A DNA stretch of 64,000 nt, from NCBI GenBank assembly GCA_000697355.1, contig JNEN01001260.1, positions 496,001-560,000 on the forward strand, read 5' to 3'. Below are positions 22,041 through 34,251 of this stretch, piece by piece. The position numbers were made by a program, and so were the translations under genes. Positions within the stretch are counted from its first letter, which is position 1. Every line of letters starts with the position of its first letter. Under the pieces are notes generated by a model. The model was not told the DNA's origin, made no database searches, and saw only the letters and a list, made by a program, of their open reading frames with translations. This DNA comes from Syncephalastrum monosporum B8922 (lineage: Eukaryota > Mucoromycota > Mucoromycetes > Mucorales > Syncephalastraceae).

Positions 22041-23575
22041 CTAAAGATCTGCAAAAAATGCAGTGTTTTTCTTTTTCGGTGGCTGGTACTGTTGCTTAGC
22101 TTTCTGTTTCCGCTTCTTTCCCTTGGTCTTCTTCTTGGGCTCCTCGTCACAGTCACTGTCGTCGTCATCATCGTCGTTGTCGTCGCTGTCCTCAGGTGCG
22201 TTCTTTCCGGTCTCGACCTCCTCCTTACCATTCTCGGTTTCTGCTTCTGCGCCCTCCTCCTCAGAGAATAAGTGACCCACGTCCCAAAATCGAATGCTTG
22301 TGTCGTGGCCACTACTCAGAAGGTATTTCTTGTCATGCGTCAAACCCAGGTGCTCCACAGGCATTTGATCGCCATGATCACCAATGATACCATGGAACTC
22401 GTTTGGTAAAATACCCACCAACCTGGAAAGGAACGTGAGTGGGTAACACCAAGCATAAGCGACGGGCTTACCGGATAAGTCCATCACCACTGGCAGTGCA
22501 AACAGTATCTTCGTCCAATTTGCAGATAGAGTCGATCGAGTTGGGATGTCCGACAATGCGATCTTTATAGTCACCCCAATCGCCCCATGTCCAAAGACTC
22601 AGAATACCTTCCTGGGACCCGACAAGCGCTTTCTGACCATTTTTGACGAGTGTGACAGATAAGAGTTCATCCTCCATGTGATCCGACATAGCAGCCACTT
22701 TTTTCTTGCGAATGTCCCAAGTGGATAGATAACCATCGCCACTATACCTTGTGTCAGCGAGCAAGTCTAACCGCGTTGCATATCGACTGCTTACCCTGCG
22801 ACAACCAGCGTTCTTTTATCGGCATTAAACGCCATGTCTGCGATAAAATCCTCGTGTTCGCTATAAACCATAACCGGATCTTGCTTTCTGTTATCCCAGA
22901 TCTGAAGACCATGTTAGCTATTGTAACAGTGCAACGTTTTTTTTTATCTCTCCTGCTTCATTTACCTTGATGACGCCTTGGTCGTCCCCTGTGGCAATCA
23001 TATTTTCATTCAGGCACAATAATGTACACGGAGGTTCCCTGAAGATATTTTCAGTACTATGTCCACCCCATTCTGATACGATCCATACTCATGAGCGTCC
23101 TCTTTGCTGGAAACGGTTTTACCGGATTCGGTATCAAGACAAAAGATGGACTTGTCCTTAGATATGCTGTAAATATCTGGTATATGCTCAATGCGTTGAG
23201 AAAAAGCACTTTGTAATATCAACCGATTATACGTACGAGAGCCATCGGGATTGAATGCAACGCCACGGCAGGATTTTTTGAACACTTTCTCTCGCCATAG
23301 TTGGTCGTGCTTCTCGAGACCGTAACGGTGGCTTCATATGCATTGGAATATTAGGCTCTGTTTCTTTTTTTTTTTTTTTTGACATGAACATACCAATCGA
23401 TCTTCCCCGTAATAAGACCGCTCACCAGGAGATCTTCCGAGGGATGAAGCGCAAAATGCAAGACCTGCTTCCCGAGATCCAAGGGCGCTGGACTCTTGAG
23501 ATTATACATGGTAAAAGAGGAACCTGTCGCACTTTCTTTTTTCTCTTGCATTGACATGTGGCTGAACCCCGCCAA
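22041..23575 (-). CDS. JIP5: WD-repeat protein JIP5/WDR55
   Basis: Seven exons: 23575-23394, 23331-23233, 23166-23089, 23038-22966, 22901-22795, 22747-22472, 22422-22041; 398 residues. JIP5/WDR55 is a nucleolar beta-propeller needed for rRNA processing and 60S biogenesis. Evidence: repeated WD units such as GDDQGVIKIWDNRK, YSGDGYLSTWDIRKKKV, LVGSQEGILSLWTWGDWGD and SSGHDTSIRFWDV, then an acidic Asp run (about residues 350-365), a Lys-rich nuclear/nucleolar signal and the family ending KKKNTAFFADL. The first ATG at 23575 was taken; Met7 and Met9 are alternatives. The gene is convergent with RhoGAP, with 181 bp between stops. Confidence 0.92.
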
Positions 23576-23756
23576 AATTTATATCACTCGACGGGGATGA
23601 AAGATCATTGGGTTGCTGGTCCAACCACCACACACTATCACCCACCATTGATTAAACGGTACGCGGCATGGGTTATACTGAAGTTAATCCAAAAAAGGTA
23701 GAATGCTTCTATGTCTAAGGTATGTATTTCTATCTTCCGTCTTCCAATGCACTATG

Positions 23757-25956
23757 TCAAGAAGCCTCGTCTTTTTCTAATTCCTTTTTCTTCGGCAGCG
23801 GGTGTTCCTCCATGCCCAGCGAATATAGTAGACCTACTGCCCCGCACACAGCGACAGCGACAAAGGTCCACTTGAGCGACTGAGCATATGCGTTGGATAC
23901 TTGTTCGTGCACGGCTGGGCTGAGCGTCTTTATAAATCCTGGATCGGACTGAGCCTGCATCAGCTCTGTACCAGTCAGGCTCGTATTCTCCCGAAGATAG
24001 ATATTTAGCAAATTGCCATGGATAGCACTACCCACTGCAACTCCTGAAGCGAAGCCACAATATTCAAAGAAAGAGACCAGAGAGATATAGGTTCCAATCC
24101 TAATGTCCAAAGTAGTACAGTAAAGAGATTGTCAGAGCTTCGGTATAACAGGTACGTGGATATCATTAAGCATACTTTTCTGGTTTGTCTTTTGCACTGG
24201 CTTGAGCTGCCACAAACATGCTGCAAAAAAATTAACCAATCAGCAATGATTTGTGTACGCAATGGTACATGTAAAGTCCCTTACGTCTGAATACAGAAAC
24301 CAACGCCCGCCCCTGTGACGATCAAATACCCGACTTGTTCGCCACGGTTGCTTTGCATATTCAACATAGACTGGAGCCCGCCGCCTATTGTGATGAGAGC
24401 CGTGCCAACAGGAAATGAGAAGCGATACCGGCCCGTTCTAGAGACAACAAATCCCACGCTAATGCTGATGATATCGACGGGTAGCAGGAAGGGTAGGAGC
24501 TCTATACCAGCCATGGTAGGTGTGTCGCCGTGCGCGACTTGAAAGTAAATTGGCAAATAGTATACATTGATAAACATGGCCATAGTCGCAGAAAAAGCCA
24601 TGCCAAACATGCAGAAGTTGGATCGTTTGCAGATAATGTCGAGGGGCATGAGTGGGTCACGACTGATCTTCCAAGACACCAAGGCGAGTACCACGACAAA
24701 AGCGAAGAATCCGACGTAGAGGCCGATAATGGTCGCGCTGTTCCAAGCATACACGATACCGCCCCATTGTGTTGCCAGTAAAAAGCATGTAACGGCTCCC
24801 ATCACAAGGGCAGCACCCAGGATGTCCAGGCGCATGAGTTTTGAGCATAGATCTTTGCGCATGGATGCAAAAGATACATGTTCGTGATGGAAGAAGAGGA
24901 GGATGATCATGGGCACGACGCCGATGGGCACATTTATGTAGAACACCCACGGCCAGCCCGCGTTCTGAGCGAGCGCACCGCCCACCAGGGGTCCGGCAAT
25001 CGAGCCTGTTGCCCAGCAGAGCGCTACCATACCCTGCGCACAAACAGTGTTACTTTCCCCTAATAGCATCCAGTGTGGTTATGCTCATACCTGATACTTG
25101 CCCCGCCGACGTGCAGAGACCAAATCACCGATCATCACCATGACAAGAGGTACTATTCCTGCGCCGCCCAGGCCTTGAATTCCTGCAATTGTTTGTTAGT
25201 GCATTGCATCATATTATACCAATTCTGTGTACCTCGCATGATACATAGCATTGTTAAATTCCTGGAGCACCCGGAAAGGCCACCTGTTGGTTATTCAAAC
25301 GACAATTAGTGATGCACTTAACGCAAGTATTTCTTCTCTTACTTCCAATCAAGAAGATAGCAATCGATACTAATAGAACAGGCTTACGACCGAATGCATC
25401 AGCTAACTGAACACAAGGTTTCATTATAAGTTAGTTTGCTACGGCAAATGACATCATGTATACACTTACTTTTCCAAACAACGGCTGGAAAACCGTTAAA
25501 GGAAGTATGTAGGATGTACCGATCCATGATGCTTGGTCAAGAGTATGAAAGCTGGCCGAAATCACGGGTATGGCCGTCGAAACTTGCCACGTGCTTGATA
25601 AGATAATTATGGACGAATCTCTATGGCTTATACTTACCAATGCATTGATCAAGTGAAACCAATAACAAACTAAGAAATAAACTGAAACCCCAAGCAAATG
25701 GTAATAAGACGATCAGTAAACATGAAGTCAATGACCTGACTTTGCTTTGGATATACCTGCTCATAATGATAAACAGATACAGTTTATTGTATTCTTCTTC
25801 GCGTCCGCTAGTGGGGCGAGCGTGCTCAGTCGTAGGCGTGGACGATGGTGACGCTGACTGCCCTCGTTCTGTGTCACCTTGGGTTTCATAGACTCGGGAT
25901 ACTGTGGGTGCTGGTTCAAAGGTATGTCCATTCTCTTTCAGTAAGTCAGGGCTCAT
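23757..25956 (-). CDS. MFS drug:H+ antiporter, DHA2 (14-helix) type
   Basis: Nine exons: 25956-25757, 25681-25638, 25582-25470, 25406-25343, 25283-25233, 25182-25091, 25033-24285, 24220-24176, 24099-23757; 566 residues. Predicted proton-coupled exporter of the plasma or vacuolar membrane. Evidence: a hydrophilic N-terminus (1-66), then LLLVSLDQCIVSTAIPVI (helix 1, motif D1), FGKLADAFGRKP (motif A), GIQGLGGAGIVPLVMVMIGDLVSARRRGKYQG and WATGSIAGPLVGGAL (motifs B/C region), WPWVFYINVPIG, and further helices. These are typical of DHA2 multidrug or siderophore/amino-acid exporters. The substrate cannot be assigned. There is no neighbouring biosynthetic gene set. Confidence 0.9.
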
Positions 25957-27059
25957 GGTATATGGGTATATATACGTAGTTGCAAGAAGAGAAGAAATTG
26001 GAGAGAGGGAAAGAAGCCGGAAAAAGCATCATGTGTCTGAATGTTAAAAAAAAATTTCCCAATTCATTCGCAAGGGAAGGATTGGCAGGCGTTTCCGTTT
26101 AAAATTACGACTCGTACCGTCAAGCGTTTTCGCCTTTTCATCTTTCTGCATGACATAGTGTATCTGTGTTTAGTGGTGTAACCTCGCAATATCCCCTTCG
26201 CCTACATGCACTTCTGTCGCTATTTCTAGCGCATCGTGCAGCACTGCAGTAGAAGATCATCAATTTAATTTAAGTTCTGTTTACCCCTTGACTCCCCATC
26301 TGCTCGGACGCAAGTCATTGTTTGCCACCCCTTATAACACGAAACATGTACACTTGGAGCACGCCAATAGGAGAAGGATCATAGAAGGTCGCCGCATCAA
26401 CTCGAACTGACTACTGCTGCTATTGCGCGCAGTGTTTACATAATGTTTACTATGTGGAAAGATGTACTACAGAAAACACAGAGGAGTATCTAATTATAGC
26501 CTGGTAACCCTGTCATATCTTGGGGCCACCACTTGATGAAGAAGAACGGTGACTGGTCAAAGAGCAGTGCCTTATATTGACACACCTACGACCCAGATAC
26601 CGTGGTAGATACATGGGACCACGATCTAGCAGCAGCAGACCCAAATCGATTCAGATTAACGAAGGTCATGGTGCGATTTATGGACATAAACCCGGATATA
26701 TATATCACTGTAGTATCATCGCTGCGCTGACGCATCTAGCCAAGGGATGGGTTTACTTTTCCATAATATATTAAGCTTCTGCTCTCATTGTCACAGATGT
26801 GGTTCAATAGGGTACGAAAGGTCTTCTGCCTTCCTCTGTCGGACCCTGCTGCTCAAGCAAAGATTCTGTCGTCCTGCTATCAGGTCATATACTGCATTAT
26901 CTCCGCTCATTGTCTGGATTAATACACACTGCCATCTTGCTCGCTAGCAACTTCTTTCCGACTTACATGAGCGAGGTTGTGTAGCTTTTTTCTCATGTTT
27001 TGCGAGTATTATTCAACAAGATCTAGGGAAGGAAAATAACATTCGCGACTTCCACAAAG
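25957..27059. other. Intergenic upstream of the MFS gene
   Basis: No gene is recognised. The sequence is of mixed composition and contains a short A-run near 26045. It leads into repeat copy B. Confidence 0.55.
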
Positions 27060-27975
27060 CACGTATAACATCAATAATCTTTTAAGAAAGGCTCTTTCTC
27101 TCATCAGTGAATATGGACCTCGTGATAGTAAAGTAATCCAAAGAAACCCTTTAAAGCGCGAATAATACCTGACGTCGATCCTGCCAAGGTCTTTTTTCCC
27201 TGCGTCTTGTTCGTCATTGGCAGACGCGGTTAGTGTCACCACTTGAAAGTCCATCGATGCAAGATTGCTTCATAAAACACAATTGTTTTCCCAAACGTTC
27301 ACCTTTTCTTTTCTTTTTGTTCTTCTAAAATCTTTCCGTGGCAAGTACATACATACAGGATGATGGTTGGAAGCATGAACTAACAAGGGTAACATAAAAA
27401 TACGAGTTTCTAAGCCCATCTGCCACAGGTTGCTTGTTCATGCATCAGTGTGCATGATAGCAAGTCGTCGCGTCGAAAGTACATCATTCTGGATACCATT
27501 AACCTTCGTCCACTGTATACATAGCTTGCTGCCTTGCATCTTTTATTGCTCCTGTCTTTTCCCATCCCCCTCTTCCCTTTTCTCTTCTGTCCATTCGCAC
27601 CCTTCCCCTCCAAAGGGCTTTTGTCCGCCTTTTCCTCTGCCGTAAGTGAAACAATTCATATCTATATAGCGAATATGAGACATTGACACTATTTCGGACC
27701 CCACTCCTCCCTCGCTTCTCCTATGCTTTTCCTCTTTCTCCCCTTGCTCTCTTCTTATCCTTCTTCCCGTTCGCATTTTTGTAGCCTAGGCGGTTGGTGT
27801 ACGCTACCACCGTAAATAACTGGCCCCTCCTCACATACATGTTGTCGCTGCGCCAATATATGTGACCCACGCCTATTGGTAAGGATTCGTAAGAGACTGT
27901 GAATTTAAGATTGTATTCAGACACAGGTGAGGCACTGGCCATTGTGAATGCGTATTGACGACCGGGGCTCAGCCG
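27060..27975 (+). repeat. Dispersed repeat, copy B
   Basis: Diverged second copy of the element at 1310-2360, in the same orientation. Matching landmarks: TGACGTCG at 27170, GGCAAGTACATA near 27342, TGCCACAGGTTGC at 27421, GTGTGCATGATAG near 27448, CCGTAAGTGAAACA at 27640, GGTAAGG at 27878, and ATTCAG with CAGGTGAGG at 27915-27930. Copy B has one tandem unit where A has three. Its GC-rich 3' end has decayed toward A/T. No terminal inverted repeats or target duplications were identified. Confidence 0.7.
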
Positions 27976-28283
27976 TAGCTGTGTTTCATTCAATATCCTT
28001 TTACAAGTTATAAACACCAGAAATATCTTTAGATCTGAATTAATCAGTTTATGATCCACAAAGCCAGCAAAACTTCTGCATCCGAACCCGTACAATATGC
28101 ATATGAATTGGCACTCTAGAGAGAGGGCAAAGACGATCCAAAGGAATTTAAGGCAATAATACACGTGTGCTGCAGTCAGAGGTCTGCGCACTGAAGGGCT
28201 TTATGTCGAACATGTCTGCAATATACTGTATAACGTGCTACATAAGGGGCAGGAGGGTATCTGGTTGGCTCTTAGTGGAAGAC
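27976..28283. other. Intergenic 3' of ORC4
   Basis: Flank between repeat B and the ORC4 stop. No feature is recognised. Confidence 0.5.
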
Positions 28284-29805
28284 TTAGGCAGCACCTGTGG
28301 CCCACTTCATGACCATAGAAGGACAATTCTTGAAACGTGCAACCGCCTCTCTAACTTGCATTTGTTCCAGCATGAGTTTGTTCATGCGAAATTCTTTCGG
28401 ACACCTGGCCACAGTATCGACAGGACACACGAGCTCCAAGCCTTGTAGATTCTCAAAAGCCTTGAGTGCTACCGGTCGCTTGTATAGCTTCATGCCAAAG
28501 CCATCGCCACGCACTTGTGTGTTATTCATAAACTCTTTGTACTCGTCATACACCATTTCAAAGTTGAACGTTGTGATCTCCCTTTCAAGCAGTTTCTTCA
28601 TGGCGACCACAAGCAACAGTTCCAGCAAGGAGACACCTGCAAATGCGGTAAGTATACCAGTCCCGTCCACGTCATAATCTTTGTGAGATTACCCTTCAGT
28701 AACTCCGTTTTCGCATCGCCAAACTCTGCGCTAGCTGCTTCGATGAAGTCTTCAACGCGCAGGAAAGGCTGATCTTCACTTATCCGTGACACGGGATCGA
28801 GCTATATAAGCAAGCGCATGAATAGGCAATCCCCTATCCCACCCTTCTACTTACAGCGATGCGGAAAAACATCCTCACTTCCTTGGTTGTCATGAAACAG
28901 CGCTTCATGATCGAGGTGATTGCCGGCTCTTGGAACAGTTTGTGGACTTCTGAATTGAACTTTTCAGCATAACGCACGAAGCCTGTGTCGTCGTCGATGG
29001 TGGGATGGATTTGGATTGCGGTACGAGCAATGTCTGTGAAGACGTCTTGGGTGGAAGGAGCAAAAAAGTATATTTGGCGGTGCGAGTATCTGGACTTGAC
29101 ACGTTTCTCGAGCAGTAAAAGCGTGTCCATCCGAGAAGTCAGGCCGATGACGATCATGGGGTTTTGGGCGCTTTGTGCGGCGTCAAAAAGGTTATAAAGC
29201 ACGGACTGTTGGGCCTGGTGGGCAAACCGATCAAACTCGTCCAGTACAAACACGACGGGCAGCGACGACTTGTCACCTGAGCGCAACAACGAGAGAAGAT
29301 AGCCGAAGGATTCGGCAAACGAGTGCTATAGAAAGAGAAAGCTGCATGAGCATGCTTCTTGAGACATATGCGTTTGTCATACAAAGCTGGCGTCTGCATC
29401 CGCATTGCCCTGTTGCTGGTATGCCGCAAGCTGACGAGCCATTTCGTTGAGCGCGAGCCTGTCTGTCGTCTGGATCCAGCCATTCAAACGCACAACACAA
29501 AAGCTGGTGGTGTTCCAGTTGTATTTCTTGTCGAGATCATTCAGGACACAGCGTAGCAAGTGCGATTTCCCCGTGCCTCGATTGCCGATAAGCAGACAGG
29601 AATTGCTCTCGCCTTGAGTGATGGTTTGATCAATCAGACTGTAGATTTCGTCGTACTGCTTGTCGAGTTCAAAGAGGTGCGACGGGAGCGCACGTTCCGA
29701 AAGGCGAGCCATGATGCGCGACCGTGCAAGACCAGCTTCACTTGAAGTGCAGGCGCGTTTGGGAGTGTTGCCGTCAGACGCGTCTGTATTTGACCGTTTC
29801 GTCAT
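28284..29805 (-). CDS. ORC4: Origin recognition complex subunit 4
   Basis: Four exons: 29805-29383, 29325-28855, 28801-28693, 28636-28284; 451 residues. Orc4 is an AAA+ subunit of the complex that marks replication origins and loads MCM2-7. Evidence: Walker A GNRGTGKS at residues 74-81, Walker B VVFVLDEFDRF with Asp170-Glu171, sensor-1 region IVIGLTSRMDTLLLLEKRVKSRYSHRQIYF (Orc4-typical SR[FY]SHR), then a winged-helix C-terminus with FEMVYDEYKEF. Length matches human ORC4. An ACGCGT palindrome lies within its first codons (29778-29783). It is divergent from the lipase gene. Confidence 0.95.
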
Positions 29806-30612
29806 ATGGATACGATGAAATAAGGCGTACTAAATTGCAAGGGAAGAAAAAATGAAGGCACACCCAAATCAAAACACCGTTACAATTTGTTACTTCCCTA
29901 ACCTCTTTTTATTTCTACGTGGGTTAGCATAGCAAGGAGGATCAAGATATTGACAGCAAGAGTTACTTTAGTATGTGTCACTGTCCTCATGCTGATCATT
30001 GTCCAGAACGCCGGTTTTACGAGAAAATACACGTGACAAGCGACCTTTTGACATTGGTCGGCACATAAACGATGATATCACCTTGCCATGAACAAATAGA
30101 GGAGTACGGTAGACCCTTCTTTTGCGTGTGCATATCATGTGTGCGGCATCCACCCTGTACGTGGCACACGGGACAACGGTCCCTCGGTTTTAACTTCCCC
30201 CTCCCCACCCTCACCCGTACTCCTGCTGGCATACAGCCGACAATACGAGCTCGGACCTTGCAAATTATGATTCTCAATTGACCCGAGGTTGTGCCCATCT
30301 TATACATAACTACATATAGTCATAAACAGAGTGCGCAGCTCCAAAAATGAAGAGTGGAGATATAGAGCAATGCATCCGAGGCATGTGCAAAGGCATCTTG
30401 TTCCTGTGATGTGGCGGTAATGCTGCTTTTAAATTCTTGATCAAAGTAACCTTCTTCCGTTGACATGTGAAAAAGGCAAACGCTTAAAAGTGCGGAGAAC
30501 ATCAAAAGCATCGCTCTTTTCCCCGCGTTTATATTCCTTTTTTTTTTTTTTTCTTTCTTCTCCTTCCACTTCTACTCTATTCATTTTTATTCTGGACATA
30601 AGATAAACCATC
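29806..30612. other. Divergent intergenic ORC4 / lipase
   Basis: No gene is supported. A long T-run (about 30538-30552) followed by pyrimidine-rich sequence forms the likely 5' leader of the lipase gene. Short open frames on both strands lack family features. Confidence 0.55.
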
Positions 30613-33077
30613 ATGCTGGACCATCTGGTTGGAAAGCCTTCCGCCAACTGGAAGCGCATACAAGTCGTTCTGACACTTCTAATCGGGTATATTTCGGTAT
30701 CCACGCAAACCTTGGCACATCCTCATCCATCATTTTCGGCCGTAGAGCGTGGATCATGGGCAACGCAAAAACCAAACAGCTTCCCCGTTTTATTCAGCAA
30801 TGGAGTCAACGCTCCGGTACGTACAGTAAAGGCCTTTCCTCGCTTTCTTCGCTCATTTCACGCTTTTCAGCTGGTCAGTCGCCGTGGCGGATCGCCCTCG
30901 GAGCATGTATGGCCTATTATCTCTTGCAGAATCTATTTCTGCTCGTTGGTCTGAACGGTATGCTTTTTATTTCAATGGGTGGAGCGTTGTTTTTCCTATC
31001 CTTTGCTCAACTTAACCGAATGTCATGTGAAAACAGCACCTGAACCATTGGCTCGACTGGTAAGCAAATAGACTGCTCTTTCTTTCCAATGACAGTATTT
31101 ACATGACTGCCGCGACGCGAAATTGTAGTACAAGCGTAGCTTCTATCGAGCCACCTGGATCTTGACTGCACTGGATGCTGGTTTTTTTACTGCTCAATCC
31201 CTCAGACCCATATGGCTTCGTCACACGGCTTCGTTTATGTTTTCAATCTATTATCTCATGTTTGCCGACGCTGCCGAGGATAAGGTACGGCGCGTCCGTG
31301 CTACCATGTCCGTCGACCAAATGCGCCTGTCCTGGGAAAAAGGAGCTATGAACCCCATTTTACGCTTCTTTTCGCAACTCCAGCGTCCGCGCCTGTCCAT
31401 CCGCACCATCTTATCCATCGAACGCGGACTTGAGCTTCCGCCCACGGAGCTGTACCTTTTCTACCACGGTGAACCGGCGACCCTTGCCGATCATGACACT
31501 ATTTTGCTCCAGTTCCCTGGGGGTGGCTTTGTTTCGATGCCACCCCCTTGCCATGAAGACGCGCTTGCTGCCTGGGCCAAACAGACAGGTTTGCCTGTGT
31601 GTTCTGTCAACTATCGTAAGGCGCCAGAATATCCTTATCCATGGCCTGTGGAGGAATGCTTTGACCTCTACTTGCAATTGATCAAGAGCCGTGGTAAAAT
31701 CATTGGCCTATCCGGTGAAAAAGATATCAAAATTATTGTCTTGGGCGATTCTGCGTAAGGAGACATGCTTGCATACGTAATAGTGCCTTTCTCACACCTG
31801 TATAGGGGCGGCAATTTAGCGGCCAGTGTCACGCTGAAAATTTTGGCGCACAACCAATACGTGGACCAGCAACAACTACAGCGTAAGGAACACGTAGAGG
31901 ACAGACATATCCCTGTGCCTGCAGGAGTGATCATGATCTACCCTGCGCTTGACTTTGAACTCTCGTGCTGGATGACACCAAGTACACTGTCGTTGATTCG
32001 CGCCGAATCAACCACGCAAATGATCCGTAGCAAGTCGCTGCAAAGTCTGCTCGAGTCGAAAAACCACTTGAGCCATTCAAGTCCTCTCAGCGTGGTACCT
32101 GATGTTCAAAAGAAGCCTAATATATTCCAACGCACCTTGGGTCCGCTGACGCCTATGGAGAAGAAAAGCTCAGAAGAACCGCCTATTCAAGAGCGCGTCC
32201 AGATCAAAAACGAGACCAAGGCTGCTTGGGAAACGTCCCGTTTGGCCATGACCAGCCGTATGAGCTTTTTCAACGACCGTATTATTACCCCTGACATGGT
32301 AAGCGCAACCCGTCAATCATATGTTCGAAGGGAGGGGGGCGTATACTTACTGATGTCTAATTTTATTCTATTTATATTCTGTTCTTGACATGCCTAGATG
32401 CGCGCCATGGCCATCCGTAAGCAGTGACACCATTCGCGCTTCAATCGGTTTCACTCACCCATATACTATGCTATTCAGTGTATTTAGGCCCGCACGCACA
32501 TCCAGACTTTGAGTCTGACTACCTCCTATCACCGGTCAAGGCCCCATTGGAATTGCTCGCACAATTCCCGAAAACATACATGATCTGCGGCGAAAAGGAT
32601 CCATTTGTAGACGATACCGTCATCTTTGCCGGTCGGATTCGGCAGGCCAAGCATCAGCGACGACAACAGCATCTCGAGGATGACCCATTGCTGGCAGACA
32701 ACACGGTGCGTGTCAAGTTTCTGGAGGGTATGAGCCACGCTTTTATGCAGATGTTTGCCTTCCTTCCAGAGGCACATCAAGCAGCGCGTACCGTGGGCGA
32801 CTGGGTGCTTGAACTGGCCGAGAAAAAACCTAGTAAGCAAGGCAGCTGTAACAGCAGCAACGCGGACGAGAGCAGTGTATGTGGATCTTCGTCGTCGTCT
32901 TCGTCTGTTGCTTCGTCGGATGAGCATCAGCAGGAAGCTCTGCTAACCGCTGAGGCGGCCAGAAACGCGATAGAAATGGGGGCGGTGCATGTTGCGCAAA
33001 TAGTGACCTCCGAGAAAGACATGATCCACCGCCGCAAGAAGGAGCTTGTGAGCGGCTTGTATTCCCAGCTTCCTTAG
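30613..33077 (+). CDS. Alpha/beta-hydrolase (HSL-type lipase/esterase), membrane-anchored
   Basis: Seven exons: 30613-30686, 30746-30957, 31037-31059, 31129-31754, 31806-32298, 32398-32416, 32479-33077; 681 residues. Hormone-sensitive-lipase-type hydrolases cleave acyl esters. Evidence: an N-terminal hydrophobic segment (SPWRIALGACMAYYLLQNLFLL) suggests a membrane anchor. The oxyanion region is LLQFPGGGFVSMPP, in which the usual HGGG histidine is replaced by Pro, as in many fungal members. VNYRKAPEYPYPWPVEE follows, and the nucleophile elbow GDSAGGN is split by the intron after 31754. Catalytic Asp is likely in EKDPFVDD and His in GMSHAFMQM. Two exons are only 23 and 19 nt. The Ser-rich C-terminus looks regulatory. 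The substrate is unknown. Confidence 0.88.
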
Positions 33078-33104
33078 CACTATGTATAGTCTTATTTTAC
33101 TAAA

Positions 33105-33146
33105 TGCCTGTCTACCTGTCTACCTGTCTGTCTGTCTGTCTGTCTA
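33105..33146 (+). repeat. CTGT microsatellite
   Basis: CCTGTCTA units pass into a pure CTGT run between the lipase stop and the YAE1 start. Confidence 0.7.
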
Positions 33147-33231
33147 TGCAAAAGCTCGGGATTTCATTAATTTTAGCCAATCCACGGGGATCTGTCATCC
33201 TTTCTCTTGTCCCCTCCTTCACGCTAATAGT

Positions 33232-33795
33232 ATGGATGACGACGTCTGGGCGCTAAGCGACGAAGATAACGTAGAGTATGACCGCGCCATTGCTCAGAAG
33301 GAGTGGGATCGCATGCATGAGAATCATGGCAATGTAAGCTCGCTTTTTTCTTCTTAAACAAAAAAGTGGCTCGATCGCTGGGCTTACTAATCCATGGTCA
33401 CAGGAAGGGTACAAGGAAGGCATCGTGGAAGGCAAAGAAGTACGAATGCAAAATGGTTTTGATCAGGGATTCGTTGAAGGCCTGGCAGCAGGCAAGGCCC
33501 TAGGACGATTACGTGGCATTGTCAGGTAAAAAAAAACTAGGACAACATACGTTACGTTACGATAGCACGAACTGACTGTGCCACCTGGCGTAGCTCGTAT
33601 GTGATCATGTACCGCGATCTTTTGCAAGAACCAAGCAAATCCGAAGCATTGGAAAAGATTCACAGTGAATTGGAAGCAATCGACGTGCAGCATGTTTTCA
33701 CCAAAGACTATTTTAGCAAAGAAGGATCGAAACAGCCTCAGGAGGTGGTTGCGTCTTGGCAGGCCAAGGTTGACGCTGTACTGGCACAACTGTAA
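33232..33795 (+). CDS. YAE1: Yae1-like Fe-S assembly adaptor (deca-GX3 protein)
   Basis: Three exons, 33232-33333, 33404-33525 and 33594-33795; 141 residues. Yae1 with Lto1 links the cytosolic Fe-S targeting complex to the ribosome-recycling ATPase Rli1/ABCE1. Evidence: an acidic N-terminus with VWALSDEDNVEYDRAIAQKEWDRM, then the deca-GX3 series GYKEGIVEGKEVRMQNGFDQGFVEGLAAGKALG with glycines at four-residue spacing. The start follows a (CTGT)n-rich leader and sits 154 bp after the lipase stop. It is tail-to-tail with ISD11, another Fe-S gene. Confidence 0.88.
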
Positions 33796-33972
33796 AAGCA
33801 GAATAGACACAGACACATGTGCAATAAACAAGATTTGTATATAGCCAAAGAGAACGAAGGAAGTAGGAAAAGGAGGTGTATACAAAGAGGCAAAAGTAAG
33901 TGCGTTCGCTTAATGTTCTGACAGGGAAAAAATAGATGGGTGTATGTGTGTATGTATCTGATGTGTTTGTAA

Positions 33973-34251
33973 TTATGCGTGTTTCAACACTTGTTCGACA
34001 ACAAGCTTTTCATTACGGGTGTAAAGCTGGCTAATGACGGCCTGACGCTTGACAACCTCGAGATCGCGTTGGGCCTTTTCGATCAGGGCTTGAATCTTGG
34101 AAGGTTCAGCCTCGTTGGCATGGGCACGGAAACCGTCTCTGGAACGGCGAATGGCGTACTCGCGGAAGTTGTAAGCCGAGAGCTTGTTGCCGTAGCGCAG
34201 AAAATCACGGTACAGGGACAGGACTTGGGTGCGAGTAGCAGGAGTGGCCAT
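33973..34251 (-). CDS. ISD11: ISD11/LYRM4 cysteine desulfurase accessory protein
   Basis: Single exon, 92 residues, unusual here because most neighbours are intron-rich. Isd11 stabilises the mitochondrial cysteine desulfurase Nfs1 that supplies sulfur for Fe-S clusters, and binds acyl carrier protein through its LYR motif. Evidence: VLSLYRDFLRYGNKLSAYNFREYAIRRSRDGFR gives the LYR triad and the conserved YNFREYA[IV]RR...F phenylalanine. It is followed by IEKAQRDLEVVKRQAVISQLY, which aligns with human LYRM4. Length is typical. Confidence 0.95.
   Translation of the reverse strand: MATPATRTQVLSLYRDFLRYGNKLSAYNFREYAIRRSRDGFRAHANEAEPSKIQALIEKAQRDLEVVKRQAVISQLYTRNEKLVVEQVLKHA

Noticed and set aside
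30017..30307. Cys/His-containing minus frame upstream of ORC4
   Set aside because: The CPVCHVQGGC stretch is isolated, and the rest has no fold-like pattern; likely chance.
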